NCBI RefSeq assembly: GCF_019355555.1 | Contig: NZ_CP072141.1 | Coordinates: 3,528,001-3,592,000, forward strand | DNA from: Rhizobium sp. L51/94 | GTDB lineage: Bacteria > Pseudomonadota > Alphaproteobacteria > Rhizobiales > Rhizobiaceae | DNA length: 64,000 bases | Direction of reading: 5' to 3' | In this document: positions 42,253 to 52,151 of the stretch, piece after piece | How the letters are laid out: each line of letters starts with the position of its first letter | Numbering within the stretch: the stretch's first letter is position 1 | The notes under the pieces: model-generated | Database searches by the model: none | Told to the model about the DNA's origin: nothing | What the model saw: the letters and a program-made list of their open reading frames with translations, nothing else | Program-made: the position numbers and the translations under genes

Positions 42253-43998
42253 ATGCACCTGACTGCCAAGCGCTTGACCCTGACCGCCCTGATCCTGACG
42301 CTCGACCTGATAGCAGTGATGCCGGCCTCTGCAGCTTCCCCGCAACCGGTGAAGGCAGATCACGGCATGGTGGTCACGGCCCAGCACCTGGCAACAGATG
42401 TCGGGGTCGCAGTCCTGAAAAGCGGTGGCAACGCTATCGATGCCGCTGTCGCGGTTGGCTATGCCCTCGCGGTTGTCTATCCGACAGCTGGCAACATCGG
42501 CGGAGGCGGCTTCATGACCATCCGCCTGAAGGACGGCAGGACAACCTTTCTCGACTTCCGCGAGCGGGCGCCGCTTGCCGCCACCAAGACGATGTATCTC
42601 GATGACAAGGGCAACGTCGTCAAAGGCGCCAGCACCGAGGGCTACCTTGCCGTCGGCGTGCCGGGATCGGTGATGGGCCTCGAGACGGCGCGCGAAAAAT
42701 ACGGCACGAAATCGCGCGAGGAGCTGATGGGGCCGGCAATCCGCTATGCCCAGGAAGGCTTCACGCTCGACCAAGGCGATGTCGTCGAACTCGGCGGCGG
42801 CCAGAAGCGCCTGTCGCGCGACCCGGCTGCGGCTGCCATCTATGTCAAGCAAGATGGCAAGTCGTTTGCGGTCGGCGACCAGTTGCGCCAGCCGGACCTC
42901 GCCGCCACCTTGTCGCAGATTGCCGAGAACGGTCCTGACGGATTCTACAAGGGCCGGACGGCAGATGCGATCGTCAAGGCGAGCCAGGACAAGGGCGGCG
43001 TCCTCGCCAAGGCAGACTTCGACCAGTACAAGGTCCGCGAACTCGCACCGGTCACCTGCAATTACCGGGGTTACGAGATCGTCTCTTCGCCCCCGCCCTC
43101 CTCCGGCGGCGTCATCATCTGCGAAATCCTCAACGTGCTCGAAGGCTATCCGCTGTCCTATCTCGGTTACGGCTCGGCAGAAACAGTACATCTGATGGTC
43201 GAGGCCATGCGCCACGCCTATGTCGACCGCAACGCGCCCCTTGGCGACCCCGACTTCGTCGACAACCCGGTCGCAAAGCTGCTCGACAAGGGCTACGCCA
43301 AGCAGATCCGCGACAGCATCGATCCCTACCGCGCCGGCGTCTCCAAGGACCTGATGCCGAAGGGTTTTGGCGAGAGCCACGAGACCACCCATTATTCGAT
43401 TATAGACAATGACGGCAACGCCGTGGCCGTCACCTATACCCTGAACGGCTCGTTTGGCGCCGGCGTCGTCGCACCCGGTACCGGCGTGCTGCTCAACAAC
43501 GAGATGGACGATTTCACCTCCAAGCCCGGCGTGCCCAATCTCTATGGCCTAGTGCAGGGCGAGGCCAACGCCATCCAGCCGAAGAAGACGCCGCTGTCGT
43601 CGATGAGCCCGACCATCATCGCCAAGGACGGCAAGCCCTTCATGGTCATCGGCAGCCCTGGCGGTGCCCGCATTATCACCATCACGCTCGAGACGATCGT
43701 CAACGTCATCGATTTCGGCATGGATATCCGCCAGGCCATCGATGCACCGCGCATCCATCACCAGTGGCTGCCGGACAAGGTCTTCACCGAGCCCTACGCG
43801 CTGTCACCCGACACGATGCGGCTGCTTGCCGCCATGGGCTACAACGTCGCGGTCGACAAGGACTGGCCGATCTGGGGCCAGGCAGCCGGCATCTTGGTCG
43901 GCGGCAAGAGCGTTGCCGAGATCGCGGCCGGCGGTGGTGCGCGCTACAACGGCGCGATGGACAGCAGGGCCGGTTCCGGCACGGCGAGCGGCTACTAG
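42253..43998 (+). CDS. ggt: Gamma-glutamyltransferase, periplasmic
   Basis: 581-residue proenzyme with a signal peptide (cleavage near PASA-A, about residue 27). It self-cleaves before Thr379 in ETTHYSIID to form large and small subunits. PTAGNIGGGGFM and SPGGARIITITLETIVN are family motifs. Hydrolyses glutathione and other gamma-glutamyl compounds in the periplasm. Start ATG 42253 has GGAG ten bases upstream. Followed by a DHA2 exporter 236 bp on. Confidence 0.93.
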   Translation: MHLTAKRLTLTALILTLDLIAVMPASAASPQPVKADHGMVVTAQHLATDVGVAVLKSGGNAIDAAVAVGYALAVVYPTAGNIGGGGFMTIRLKDGRTTFLDFRERAPLAATKTMYLDDKGNVVKGASTEGYLAVGVPGSVMGLETAREKYGTKSREELMGPAIRYAQEGFTLDQGDVVELGGGQKRLSRDPAAAAIYVKQDGKSFAVGDQLRQPDLAATLSQIAENGPDGFYKGRTADAIVKASQDKGGVLAKADFDQYKVRELAPVTCNYRGYEIVSSPPPSSGGVIICEILNVLEGYPLSYLGYGSAETVHLMVEAMRHAYVDRNAPLGDPDFVDNPVAKLLDKGYAKQIRDSIDPYRAGVSKDLMPKGFGESHETTHYSIIDNDGNAVAVTYTLNGSFGAGVVAPGTGVLLNNEMDDFTSKPGVPNLYGLVQGEANAIQPKKTPLSSMSPTIIAKDGKPFMVIGSPGGARIITITLETIVNVIDFGMDIRQAIDAPRIHHQWLPDKVFTEPYALSPDTMRLLAAMGYNVAVDKDWPIWGQAAGILVGGKSVAEIAAGGGARYNGAMDSRAGSGTASGY

Positions 43999-44234
43999 CG
44001 CGGTATCTGCCGGCAAAATCCGGCCGTCGCCTGCCAGATCCGGGCAAAACTGTTGCAGGTCTGCAAAATAAGTCTGCCTTTCTAGTTTTGCGGGGTTGAT
44101 CTGCATAATTGCATATAGCAAAGCTGGAAAACGAGGCGTATACCGGCCCGGTTCAAATGCGGCTCTTGCGCCGTTACCAGATTTGCGGGTCTGCCCCCGG
44201 GCTCCCACCGCACCACCGAGAGCGATAACCGACG

Positions 44235-45683
44235 ATGTCGGATCAGACCTATCCGTCCGCCTCCCGGCCGGCGGCACCAAATTTCCGTACGATTGCGCTG
44301 ATCGTCGCCAGTTCGATGTTCATGGAACAGCTGGACGCCACCGTGCTGGCAACGGCCCTGCCGACGATGGCGCGCGACTTCAACGTCAGCCCGCCGGCAA
44401 TGAGCATCGCGCTGACATCGTATCTGCTCAGCCTGGCGATTTTCATTCCCGCCAGCGGCAAGATCGCCGACCGCTTCGGCTCGCGCACCGTGTTTCGCAG
44501 CGCCATAGCCGTGTTCGTATTCGGCTCCATCCTCTGCGCACAGGCTCCGACATTGTCCTTCCTCGTGGTCGCCCGGCTGATCCAGGGGATCGGCGGCGCC
44601 ATGATGATGCCGGTCGGCCGTCTCGTGCTGATGCGCAGCGTCGACCGCAAGGATCTGGTCTCGGCCATGTCCTGGCTGCTGGTGCCGGCGCTGATCGGCC
44701 CGATCGTCGGACCGCCGGTGGGCGGCATGTTCGTCACCTACCTCGACTGGCGCTGGATCTTCTACATAAACGTGCCCATCGGCATCCTTGGCTTCGTGCT
44801 CGTCAGCATCTTCATCGAGGACGTCAAGGGACCGGCGAACGGACCGTTCGATCTCTCCGGCTTCATCCTGTCCGGCATTTCGCTGGGCTCCCTGCTGTTC
44901 GGCTTCGAGATGTCCAGCCGCTCGGGCGAAGGCTCCATGGCCATCATGCTGATTGCGATAGGGGTGCTGTTCGGCATCGCCTATCTCAGACACGCCAAGA
45001 AGCATCCGTCGCCGATCATGGATTTCTCGCTGATGCGGGTGCCGAGCTTCGGGGCGTCCGTCATTGCAGGCTCGCTGACCCGCATCACTCAAGGGGCACA
45101 ACCGTTTCTGATCCCGCTGATGCTGCAGCTCGGCTTCGGCATGTCGGCAGCCGCTGCCGGCCGGATCGTCATCGCCACGGCCATCGGCTCCATGGCCATG
45201 AAAGCCCTGCAATCAAAGGTGCTGAAACGTTTCGGCTTCCGCAACAGCCTCATGGTTTTCGGCGTCATCGGCACGCTCGGCTACGGCACCTGCGCCGCCT
45301 TCCGTCCGGATTGGCCGATGCCGCTGATCTTCGTGATCCTGATGCTGTGCGGCTTCTTCATGTCGTTCCAGTTCACGGCCTACAACACCATCGCCTATGA
45401 CGAGATCGACAGAGACCGGATGAGTGCTGCCACCAGCTTCTACACGACCTTCCAGCAACTGATGCTGTCGCTCGGCATCTGCGTCGCAGCCCTGGCGCTG
45501 CACGGCTCGATGTTCATCCAGGATCACCAGCAGGCCGAACTCAACGACTTTTCAGCCGCCTTCATCGTGGTCACGCTGATTTCGCTGAGCGCGACGATCT
45601 GGAACTCCCGCTTTTCGAAGACCGCCGGCGCCGAAATGAGCGGCTACAAGAGCAAGCGTCCGTCGCCGATCAGTGAACACTGA
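44235..45683 (+). CDS. MFS transporter, DHA2 (EmrB/QacA) type
   Basis: 482-residue drug:H+ antiporter-2 family exporter with about 14 helices: SMFMEQLDATVLATALPTMARDF in helix 1, GKIADRFGSRTVF in loop 2-3, RLIQGIGGAMMMPVGRLVLMR, and GPIVGPPVGGMF (antiporter motif C). Single-component; no membrane-fusion gene beside it. Substrate unknown. Confidence 0.9.
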   Translation: MSDQTYPSASRPAAPNFRTIALIVASSMFMEQLDATVLATALPTMARDFNVSPPAMSIALTSYLLSLAIFIPASGKIADRFGSRTVFRSAIAVFVFGSILCAQAPTLSFLVVARLIQGIGGAMMMPVGRLVLMRSVDRKDLVSAMSWLLVPALIGPIVGPPVGGMFVTYLDWRWIFYINVPIGILGFVLVSIFIEDVKGPANGPFDLSGFILSGISLGSLLFGFEMSSRSGEGSMAIMLIAIGVLFGIAYLRHAKKHPSPIMDFSLMRVPSFGASVIAGSLTRITQGAQPFLIPLMLQLGFGMSAAAAGRIVIATAIGSMAMKALQSKVLKRFGFRNSLMVFGVIGTLGYGTCAAFRPDWPMPLIFVILMLCGFFMSFQFTAYNTIAYDEIDRDRMSAATSFYTTFQQLMLSLGICVAALALHGSMFIQDHQQAELNDFSAAFIVVTLISLSATIWNSRFSKTAGAEMSGYKSKRPSPISEH

Positions 45684-45767
45684 GGGCTCGCCGGGCGCAT
45701 TGATGCCAACCCTCCTTCCGGTCTAGATGAGCTCAGGTCGCAAAGCGGGCAGAGCCCTGGAGCAGAG

Positions 45768-47342
45768 ATGGTCGCCGGTATCCACCACATCACGCTGATT
45801 ACCCGCAAAGTGCAGGCAAACGTCGATTTCTACGCGGGCTTCCTCGGGCTGCGGCTAGTTAAGCGTACTGGCGGTTTCGAGGATGCGACGCAACTGCACC
45901 TGTTTTACGGTGACGCCAGCGGCTCGCCAGGCTCGCTGGTAACCTTCCTCGTCTGGGAAGACGGGTCGCCCGGCCGCGCCGGCTACGGACAGACCGGCGA
46001 GATCTCGCTTGCCATTGATCCCCTCAGCATCGGCTTCTGGCTAACCCGATCCCTCACCTTCGGCCTGAAGGTGGAAGGGCCCATGGATGAATTCGGCGAA
46101 CCGGTGCTGCGGCTGAAGGACCCGGATGGCATGATCGTCAAGCTGGTCGGGAACACCGGATTGCACGCCGGCACGCCATGGGCATCGGACGGCATTCCCG
46201 GGGAACACGCCATCCGCCGCCTGCGCGGCGCGACTCTGTTTACCGAGAAGCCCGGGGAGACGCAGTCTTTCCTCGAACGACATTTCGGCTACCGGCCGCA
46301 GGCGACCGCCGGCAACATCCGCCGCATGGTCTCGGAGCCCGGCGACATCATTGATGTCCGGGATGCCGCCGGCTTCTGGTCGAGCGCGCCGGGAACAGGC
46401 ACCGTCAATCACGTCGCCTTCCGCGCCAACGACGATGCAGAACTGCAGGCCGTTCTCGGCACTCTGCAGGATTCAAATTCGGGCACCGTCAACGTCCACG
46501 ACCGAAAGTATTTCCGGTCGCTCTACGTCCGCGAGCCCGGCGGTATCCTGTTCGAACTCGCGACCGATACGCCCGGCATGCTGATCGACGAGGAGAGCAG
46601 TACACTCGGAACGAAACTGTTCCTCCCGGCCGGCAATATCGAGCGGGAGCGCGAACTGACACTGCTGATGCCGCAATTTGCGATGCCCGGCGAGCCGAGG
46701 GTGATCTATCGCGACCTGCCCTTCGTCCACCGCTTCTATACGCCCGAAGACGCCGACGGCAGCGTGATCGTGCTGCTGCACGGCTCCGGCGCCAACGAAA
46801 CCAGCCTGTTGCCGCTTGCCAACCGCATCGTACCGCGCGCCACGCTGCTCGCAGTACGCGGCTGCGCCGAAGAGGACGCGCTACCGCGCTGGTTCCTGCG
46901 CCTCACGCCTTTCACCTTCGTCCAGAGCGATATCGTCAGCGAGGCCGAAGCCTTTGCCGCCTTCATCGAGGGCGCTATCAAGGCCTATGGTCTCAAGGCT
47001 CAAAGAACCGTCTACCTCGGCTATTCCAATGGCGCCAACCTCCTCAACGCAATGCTGTCGCTCCATCCGCACGTGATCCACCGTGTCGTACTGCTGCGTT
47101 CGATGCCGGTCCTCGACCAGCGTCCGCAGGCTGATATGAGTGATGTGGACGTGCTGATGATCTCGGGCGAATTCGACGACTACGGCCGCTACGCTGAGAC
47201 GCTGCGCACCGAACTTGCCACTGCCGGTGCCGACGTCGAGCTCCGGATCGTGCCGCACGGCCACGAGTTGACCGATGACGATGTGGGGATCGTGCGGGCT
47301 TGGCTGGATAAGACGCATCGAGCCGAGGACAGCGTGGTCTGA
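45768..47342 (+). CDS. Ring-cleaving dioxygenase (VOC) fused to alpha/beta-hydrolase
   Basis: 524-residue fusion. Residues 1 to about 275 hold two VOC modules like MhqO/LinE-type dioxygenases (GIHHITLITRKVQANVDFYAGF, NHVAFRA, GGILFELATDTPG). Residues about 310-520 are an esterase like MhqD/YodD (LLHGSGANE, nucleophile in GYSNGAN, later GEFDDYG and HGHEL). In Bacillus these two proteins are separate products of quinone-detoxification operons, so the fusion supports cooperation on hydroquinone-type substrates. Start after GGAGCAGAG. Confidence 0.88.
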   Translation: MVAGIHHITLITRKVQANVDFYAGFLGLRLVKRTGGFEDATQLHLFYGDASGSPGSLVTFLVWEDGSPGRAGYGQTGEISLAIDPLSIGFWLTRSLTFGLKVEGPMDEFGEPVLRLKDPDGMIVKLVGNTGLHAGTPWASDGIPGEHAIRRLRGATLFTEKPGETQSFLERHFGYRPQATAGNIRRMVSEPGDIIDVRDAAGFWSSAPGTGTVNHVAFRANDDAELQAVLGTLQDSNSGTVNVHDRKYFRSLYVREPGGILFELATDTPGMLIDEESSTLGTKLFLPAGNIERERELTLLMPQFAMPGEPRVIYRDLPFVHRFYTPEDADGSVIVLLHGSGANETSLLPLANRIVPRATLLAVRGCAEEDALPRWFLRLTPFTFVQSDIVSEAEAFAAFIEGAIKAYGLKAQRTVYLGYSNGANLLNAMLSLHPHVIHRVVLLRSMPVLDQRPQADMSDVDVLMISGEFDDYGRYAETLRTELATAGADVELRIVPHGHELTDDDVGIVRAWLDKTHRAEDSVV

Positions 47343-47382
47343 GACACTGCTGAGTTAGGTCGTTCGACGCAAGACGCCCCCC

Positions 47383-47430
47383 TCTGTCGGCGACGCCGAC
47401 ATCTCCCCCACAAGGGGGAGGGGAGATGAG
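47383..47430. repeat. Short hairpin repeat (GTCGGC...GCCGAC and CTCCCCC...GGGGGAG)
   Basis: Two adjacent hairpins in the 146-bp gap between convergent genes: GTCGGC-GAC-GCCGAC (47386-47400) and ATCTCCCCCACAAGGGGGAG (from 47401). The second matches the repeat at 22012-22034. Probably a rhizobial short palindromic repeat that also serves as a terminator. Confidence 0.6.
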
Positions 47431-47488
47431 CCGTAGGCTTCCGGGCTGCCTTACAAGAAATCCGAGCACCGGCGTTAAATCCAACCCC

Positions 47489-48520
47489 TCAGTTCTTCGT
47501 CACCGGCTTGGAGCGCATCCGCGATACCGTTTCGCGCTCGGCGCGCTTGCAGCGCATCGGCGGCAGGCCTCGGTCCATGAGGTCCATGTCCTCGATGACC
47601 ATGTCGCCCATCTTCTTGAAGGCGCTATTCAGCGCGCCTGCGCGGTGTGCGGAGCGGATGAAGCCCTTCAAACGGCGCACCGGGTGGTCCTTGCCCAGCG
47701 GCTCTTCCGGATAGACGTCACTGGCAGCGACGATGTGGCCCGAGGCTACGGCGGCCATCAGCGCGTCGAAATCGACGACGTCAGCGCGGCTGAGCAGGAT
47801 GAAGGCCGCCCCCTTGCGCATGCCGGCAAAGGCCTCGGCACCAAGAAAGCCCTTGTTCTCGCTGGTGACGGACGCGACTACGAAGACGAAATCGCTGTTC
47901 GCCAACACGTCGTCGAGGCTGGCAGGCTGCACGCCAAAATCCTCGAGAATGGAGCGCGGCATCCAGGGATCGTAGACCTTTATCTTCACCCTGAAGCCAC
48001 TGAGGACCCTGTTCAGCGCCTTGCCGAGATCGCCGAAGCCGACAATGCCGATATCGGAGCCACTGATCTGGCGGGCGCCGGCATTGCCGTCGCCGCCCCA
48101 GAGTTCGTTGCCTTCGCGAAACGCGACGTCCGCATCGACGATATCGCGCGCCAGACTGAGAGCGAAACCGAGACCGATCTCGGCCACGGGCTCGGCAAAC
48201 ACCTGCCCGGTGGTCACGACATGGATGCCGCGCTGGAACAGCACGTCATAGGGCATGTTGTTCATCAGGTTGCTCTCGACGTTCAGAATGCAGCGCAGCT
48301 GCGGCATCCGGTCGAGCGTTTCATGGGAAAGCGGCGGCTGACCGATGATGTAGCGAGCCCTGCCGAGAATATCGTCGCCAAGGCCGGCGATGTTTTCCGG
48401 GTCGGCTTCGACGATCTCGTATGTCGCCCTGAGATGCGCTAGCGCTTCCGGCGTGAAGATCAGTTCGAGCGTGCGCGGCTCGGGCGCGCTGATGGCCAGC
48501 GGCCGGTGTGTGGTGGGCAT
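47489..48520 (-). CDS. D-isomer-specific 2-hydroxyacid dehydrogenase
   Basis: 343-residue NAD-dependent enzyme: GIVGFGDLGKALNRVLSGF Rossmann motif, Arg in LLSRADVVDFDAL, Glu in DVYPEEPLGKDHP and His in RSAHRAGA as catalytic triad. Start ATG 48520 after AGGAGATTCT. Lies 127 bp downstream of the L-fuconate dehydratase gene on the same strand and may act in the same sugar-acid pathway. Confidence 0.88.
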   Translation of the reverse strand: MPTTHRPLAISAPEPRTLELIFTPEALAHLRATYEIVEADPENIAGLGDDILGRARYIIGQPPLSHETLDRMPQLRCILNVESNLMNNMPYDVLFQRGIHVVTTGQVFAEPVAEIGLGFALSLARDIVDADVAFREGNELWGGDGNAGARQISGSDIGIVGFGDLGKALNRVLSGFRVKIKVYDPWMPRSILEDFGVQPASLDDVLANSDFVFVVASVTSENKGFLGAEAFAGMRKGAAFILLSRADVVDFDALMAAVASGHIVAASDVYPEEPLGKDHPVRRLKGFIRSAHRAGALNSAFKKMGDMVIEDMDLMDRGLPPMRCKRAERETVSRMRSKPVTKN

Positions 48521-48646
48521 AGAATCTCCTGTCGTCTGACGCCACTCCCCGGGCGCGTCTCGGTGAAACATGGCGAGTAACGGAAAAAACCGCAATGGCC
48601 GCGAACGCTCCTCTCGTCCGCGGCCCGCCGCAGGCCTGAAACGCGT

Positions 48647-49924
48647 TCAGCCGCGGAATGTGTATGTTTCGATCGATTGCGGCTTCATCTCAATCGAGAA
48701 GCCCGGCATGCTCGGCGGCATGTAGGCAGCGTCCTTGATGATGCAGGGATCGAGGAAATGCTCGTGAAGATGATCGACATATTCGATCACACGGCCGTCC
48801 TTCGTGCCGGAAACCGCGATGTAGTCGATCATCGACAGGTGCTGCACGTATTCGCAGAGACCGACGCCACCGGCGTGCGGCCAGACCGGCAGATTGTATT
48901 TGGCCGCAACCAGCAGCACAGCCAGCACCTCGTTCAGACCGCCCATGCGGCACGAATCGATCTGCACGATATCGATCGCCCCCTCGGCGATAAACTGCTT
49001 GAACATGATGCGGTTCTGGCACATCTCCCCAGTCGCCACCTTCACCGGCGCCACGGCTTCGCGGATCTTGCGATGGCCGGCGATATCGTCCGGGCTGGTC
49101 GGCTCCTCGATAAAGAACGGTTTGACAAAGGCCAGCTGGTTCACCCAGTCGATGGCCTCGCCGACTTCCCAGACCTGATTGGCATCGATCATCAGATAGC
49201 GGTCGGGGCCAATGACCTCGCGGGCAATCGTGAGGCGACGGATATCGTCCTCGAGGTCGCGGCCGACTTTCATCTTGATATGATTGAAACCGGCATCGAT
49301 CGCTTCCTGGCAGAGACGTCGCAGCTTGTCGTCGCTATAGCCGAGCCAGCCGGCCGAGGTCGTGTAGCAGGCATAACCGTCGCGTTCGAGGGTGGCGATG
49401 CGCTCCGCCTTGCCGCTTTCGGCTTTCTTCAGCAAAGCCACGGCCTCGTCGCGCGTCAGCACGTCGGTCAGGTAGCGATAATCGACGATATCGGCGATCT
49501 GTTCGGCGTCCATCTCGCTGACCAGCCGCCAGACCGGCTTCCCCGCCTGCTTGGCGAGCAAATCCCAGACCGCGTTGACGACGGCGCCGGTTGCCAGATG
49601 CATGGCGCCTTTCTCAGGGCCGATCCAGCGAAGCTGGCTGTCGCTGGTCAGGTGCCGCCAGTATTTTCCGGGATTTTCGAGCACAGTCGCAAGATCGGTG
49701 CCGACAACCAGATGCGCCATCGCCTTGATTGCCATGCAGCAGATCTCGTTGCCGCGGCCGATGGTGAATGTCAGGCCATGGCCGGAAAGGCCCGGCTGGT
49801 CGGTCTCGAGAATGACGTAGGCCGCCGAATAGTCCGGGTCGGGGTTCATCGCATCGGATCCGTCAAGGCTGAGCGAGGTCGGGAAGCGGATGTCGAATAC
49901 GCGGAGATCGGTGATACGCGTCAT
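48647..49924 (-). CDS. L-fuconate dehydratase (enolase superfamily)
   Basis: 425-residue mandelate-racemase-subgroup enolase. Catalytic residues seen in order: HIKMKVG (KxK), LMIDANQVW (Asp), FFIEEPTSPDD (Glu), ATGEMCQNR (Glu), PHAGGVGL (His). The overall sequence closely resembles bacterial L-fuconate dehydratase, which makes 2-keto-3-deoxy-L-fuconate. No fucose dehydrogenase or lactonase is nearby. L-galactonate or related acids are possible alternative substrates. Confidence 0.88.
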   Translation of the reverse strand: MTRITDLRVFDIRFPTSLSLDGSDAMNPDPDYSAAYVILETDQPGLSGHGLTFTIGRGNEICCMAIKAMAHLVVGTDLATVLENPGKYWRHLTSDSQLRWIGPEKGAMHLATGAVVNAVWDLLAKQAGKPVWRLVSEMDAEQIADIVDYRYLTDVLTRDEAVALLKKAESGKAERIATLERDGYACYTTSAGWLGYSDDKLRRLCQEAIDAGFNHIKMKVGRDLEDDIRRLTIAREVIGPDRYLMIDANQVWEVGEAIDWVNQLAFVKPFFIEEPTSPDDIAGHRKIREAVAPVKVATGEMCQNRIMFKQFIAEGAIDIVQIDSCRMGGLNEVLAVLLVAAKYNLPVWPHAGGVGLCEYVQHLSMIDYIAVSGTKDGRVIEYVDHLHEHFLDPCIIKDAAYMPPSMPGFSIEMKPQSIETYTFRG

Positions 49925-50092
49925 GGCGGCTGCTCCTTGGAATCAGCGACTGGGCGCTGGCGCTAACGGGCCGCAAAATCCAGCAGGCGCCCATGCGGAT
50001 TGTTCTTATGTGAAGAATATTTTCACAGATGGGTCGCGCGTGCAAGATCGCCAAGCGCACAGAGAGGTCGGGAGTGCCCTTTTCACGACACT

Positions 50093-50123
50093 AAAAAGCC
50101 GCCGGTCTTTGCAAACCGGCGGC
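50093..50123 (-). terminator. Rho-independent terminator (minus strand)
   Basis: GCCGCCGGT pairs with ACCGGCGGC across an 8-base loop and is followed on the minus strand by five Ts. It lies 24 bp after the stop of the 128-residue hypothetical gene. Confidence 0.85.
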
Positions 50124-50146
50124 CTTTCAATCCATCCCGAACCGAC

Positions 50147-50533
50147 CTAGCGGTCGGAAATATCTTCCGCCTGGCGCTCGGCCACTGCGGCAACCGGCAC
50201 TGCGCTGTCATCGGCCAGAAGCCGCTTGCGCACCAGGACGCTCATTACGCGGGCGGCTGTCGAAAATGTCATCGTGTCGAGCGGGCCTTCGCCTTCCCAG
50301 GGTTTTGTGAGACGCTCGGTCACCGCGCCGAGCAGGTTGCTCGGCATGATGTCGGTGCAACCCCGCATCGCCTCGAAGGCGGCACTGATCGGAAAGATCC
50401 GGCCTTCAAAGGTGACCAGCGGCTCGGAGCTGTCGGCGCCCCATTCCTCGAAAGCATGGATAGCTTCGCGAAAAAGCTGCTGCAGGGTGATCGGTGCGTG
50501 CCCGTCATGGAGGGCTGGCAGTACATTGGTCAT
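50147..50533 (-). CDS. Hypothetical protein (128 aa)
   Basis: 128-residue soluble protein, start well supported by AGGAGACAGCC, and followed by a strong terminator. Segments include LQQLFREAIHAFEEWG and MTFSTAARVMSVLVRKRLL. No family recognised and no catalytic motif evident. Monocistronic. Confidence 0.75.
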   Translation of the reverse strand: MTNVLPALHDGHAPITLQQLFREAIHAFEEWGADSSEPLVTFEGRIFPISAAFEAMRGCTDIMPSNLLGAVTERLTKPWEGEGPLDTMTFSTAARVMSVLVRKRLLADDSAVPVAAVAERQAEDISDR

Positions 50534-50769
50534 GGCTGTCTCCTTCTATGAAGGTCCGAGGACCTCCGGTAAGGCCGGCAACATGGGTAACGAAACGTAT
50601 TCCCGTTGGCCAACTAACACGACCGAGTCTATAGATTAATCAGGATTAGGAAAGCCCCCAATGGGCAGTTCGTCGATTACGCTTCACTTTCAAGAGCTTA
50701 TTTAGAATATCATGCTGATGAAAGTTGATGCAGCGCACCGGCTGAGCGCCTCCGTGGGGGCATATGCTG

Positions 50770-51153
50770 TCACGTCGCCGGGGTGATTTTGATATCATCG
50801 ACGCGATTGGGATAGAAAGCCATGAAGCCCTTTATGGCTGCAACTGCCTCGTGGGGCGTCTCGTAGGTCCATATCGCATTCTCCGAGCGCTCGCCGCCAC
50901 CGGGTATGCTGTAGTAGGAACAGTCGCCCTTGTAGGGACAATGGGTGCTGTGATCGGTTCTCTGCAACGCCGTCATGTCGACGTCCTCGCGGGGTATGTA
51001 GAGCACCGGCGGATATGACGCCTCCCGCAAGCTGAGCGCGCGGCGCGTGTCGGCGATTGTCTTGCCTGCCACCGTAACGACGACATGATCGTTCGTTTGC
51101 TCGATCGAGATGGGGTGGTCGGGTCCGGGGATCTTCATCGGGTTTTGCGGCAT
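50770..51153 (-). CDS. DUF427 domain protein
   Basis: 127-residue DUF427 protein: pattern YIPREDVDM, HCPYKGDCSYYSI and AIWTYETPHEAVAAIKGFMAFYPNRV. Function of the family is unclear. Start ATG 51153 seven bases after GGAGG; an upstream ATG (51159) is too close to it. Monocistronic. Confidence 0.88.
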   Translation of the reverse strand: MPQNPMKIPGPDHPISIEQTNDHVVVTVAGKTIADTRRALSLREASYPPVLYIPREDVDMTALQRTDHSTHCPYKGDCSYYSIPGGGERSENAIWTYETPHEAVAAIKGFMAFYPNRVDDIKITPAT

Positions 51154-51683
51154 GTCCATTCCTCCACCGTGCCCGGCGCCTTGCCGGGCTATCTTCACGA
51201 TATAGGGTGGCGCGGCGTCGACGCAATGCACGCCTCGGGCGTACCCTCTTCCCTTGTGGTTACGCGTTAAGGTTTACAGCGGAAGCGGCTGGAAGTAGCA
51301 ATCGCGCTGGCATAGGGATGCCCGGTAAATAGCTGCAATGATTGCAGTCCACGCCGGGAGGCCCGATCCATGCTCATGACCTCGCGCGAAGCTGCAGATC
51401 TCGGTTTTCAGGTAATCCTGGCGATCGGCGCAGTCACCTGGGGCATGGCGGTGGCGGATGTCTCGCTCAGGGGCCGGCAAACGACAGTTCACATCATAGA
51501 CATCGGACGTCCCGTCCTCTGGGCAGCTGTGCCCATGCACATCGATCGACTTGATCAGATGTTTGCCGTCAACGCAGCAACACCGATGGCACCCCGGCCG
51601 GAAAACGACATCTGTATCGACGCGATCGGACTGAGAATGGCGTGCGACCTCATCGCCCCACGTCCGCGATCATCGTAAGCCGT
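51154..51683. other. 530-bp region, one doubtful ORF
   Basis: Between DUF427 and the next clear gene. One plus-strand frame (51370-51678) is listed separately with low confidence. Otherwise no gene, repeat or clear hairpin seen. Confidence 0.4.
51370..51678 (+). CDS. Doubtful hypothetical protein (102 aa)
   Basis: Opens MLMTSREAADLG with GGGAGGCCC upstream and has moderately GC-rich third positions, consistent with coding. One short hydrophobic stretch (VILAIGAVTWGMAVA). No family recognised. A minus-strand frame over the same DNA (51274-51540) is also open, so this call is tentative. Confidence 0.3.
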   Translation: MLMTSREAADLGFQVILAIGAVTWGMAVADVSLRGRQTTVHIIDIGRPVLWAAVPMHIDRLDQMFAVNAATPMAPRPENDICIDAIGLRMACDLIAPRPRSS

Positions 51684-51887
51684 TCAACCCTCGAGCATGG
51701 TCCTGAGTTCGGCGGGGTCGCTGATGCCGAACTCGTACCAGTCGATCAGCGAACGTGCGGCCACCTGAGCATCGGGGCTGTGGATGTCGACAGACTTGTC
51801 CACGCACCAGGCGTCGAGCACCGCCTGCAGCATGCCGAGATCGCTGGATTGAATGCCTTCCTTGGGCCAGTCCGTCGTTGTCGTCAT
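51684..51887 (-). CDS. Small hypothetical protein (67 aa)
   Basis: 67-residue soluble protein beginning MTTTTDWPKEGIQSSD; ATG 51887 after GAGGGCGAGTG, with an in-frame GTG one codon upstream. Content includes LQAVLDAWCVDKSVDIHSPDA and SLIDWYEFGISDPAEL. Looks like a conserved orphan of the kind common in rhizobia; function unknown. Confidence 0.6.
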   Translation of the reverse strand: MTTTTDWPKEGIQSSDLGMLQAVLDAWCVDKSVDIHSPDAQVAARSLIDWYEFGISDPAELRTMLEG

Positions 51888-52151
51888 CACTCGCCCTCGC
51901 CTTCGATCCCTGAAGCACAGACCTTACCCGCAATCGCCACATTTTCAACAAATTTGCTCAGCTTGCCGGGCTGTTAACTCCGACCCGTGGGATATTTGCC
52001 GCATTTGGGCAAGCCACAAGGCGAGCTGCAACTTTTGCCATGAAATCAGGAACCAACTTTCCACTTGCTAGTTCCTGCTACGGTTGGTCGCGCCACATTT
52101 GCGGCAACTCAAGATAAATGCATAAGGCCAGTCATCTGGCAGGAGGTTATT

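Noticed and set aside
51274..51540. Minus-strand 88-codon frame
   Set aside because: No ribosome binding site, many cysteines and histidines without a motif, and it overlaps a slightly better plus-strand candidate.
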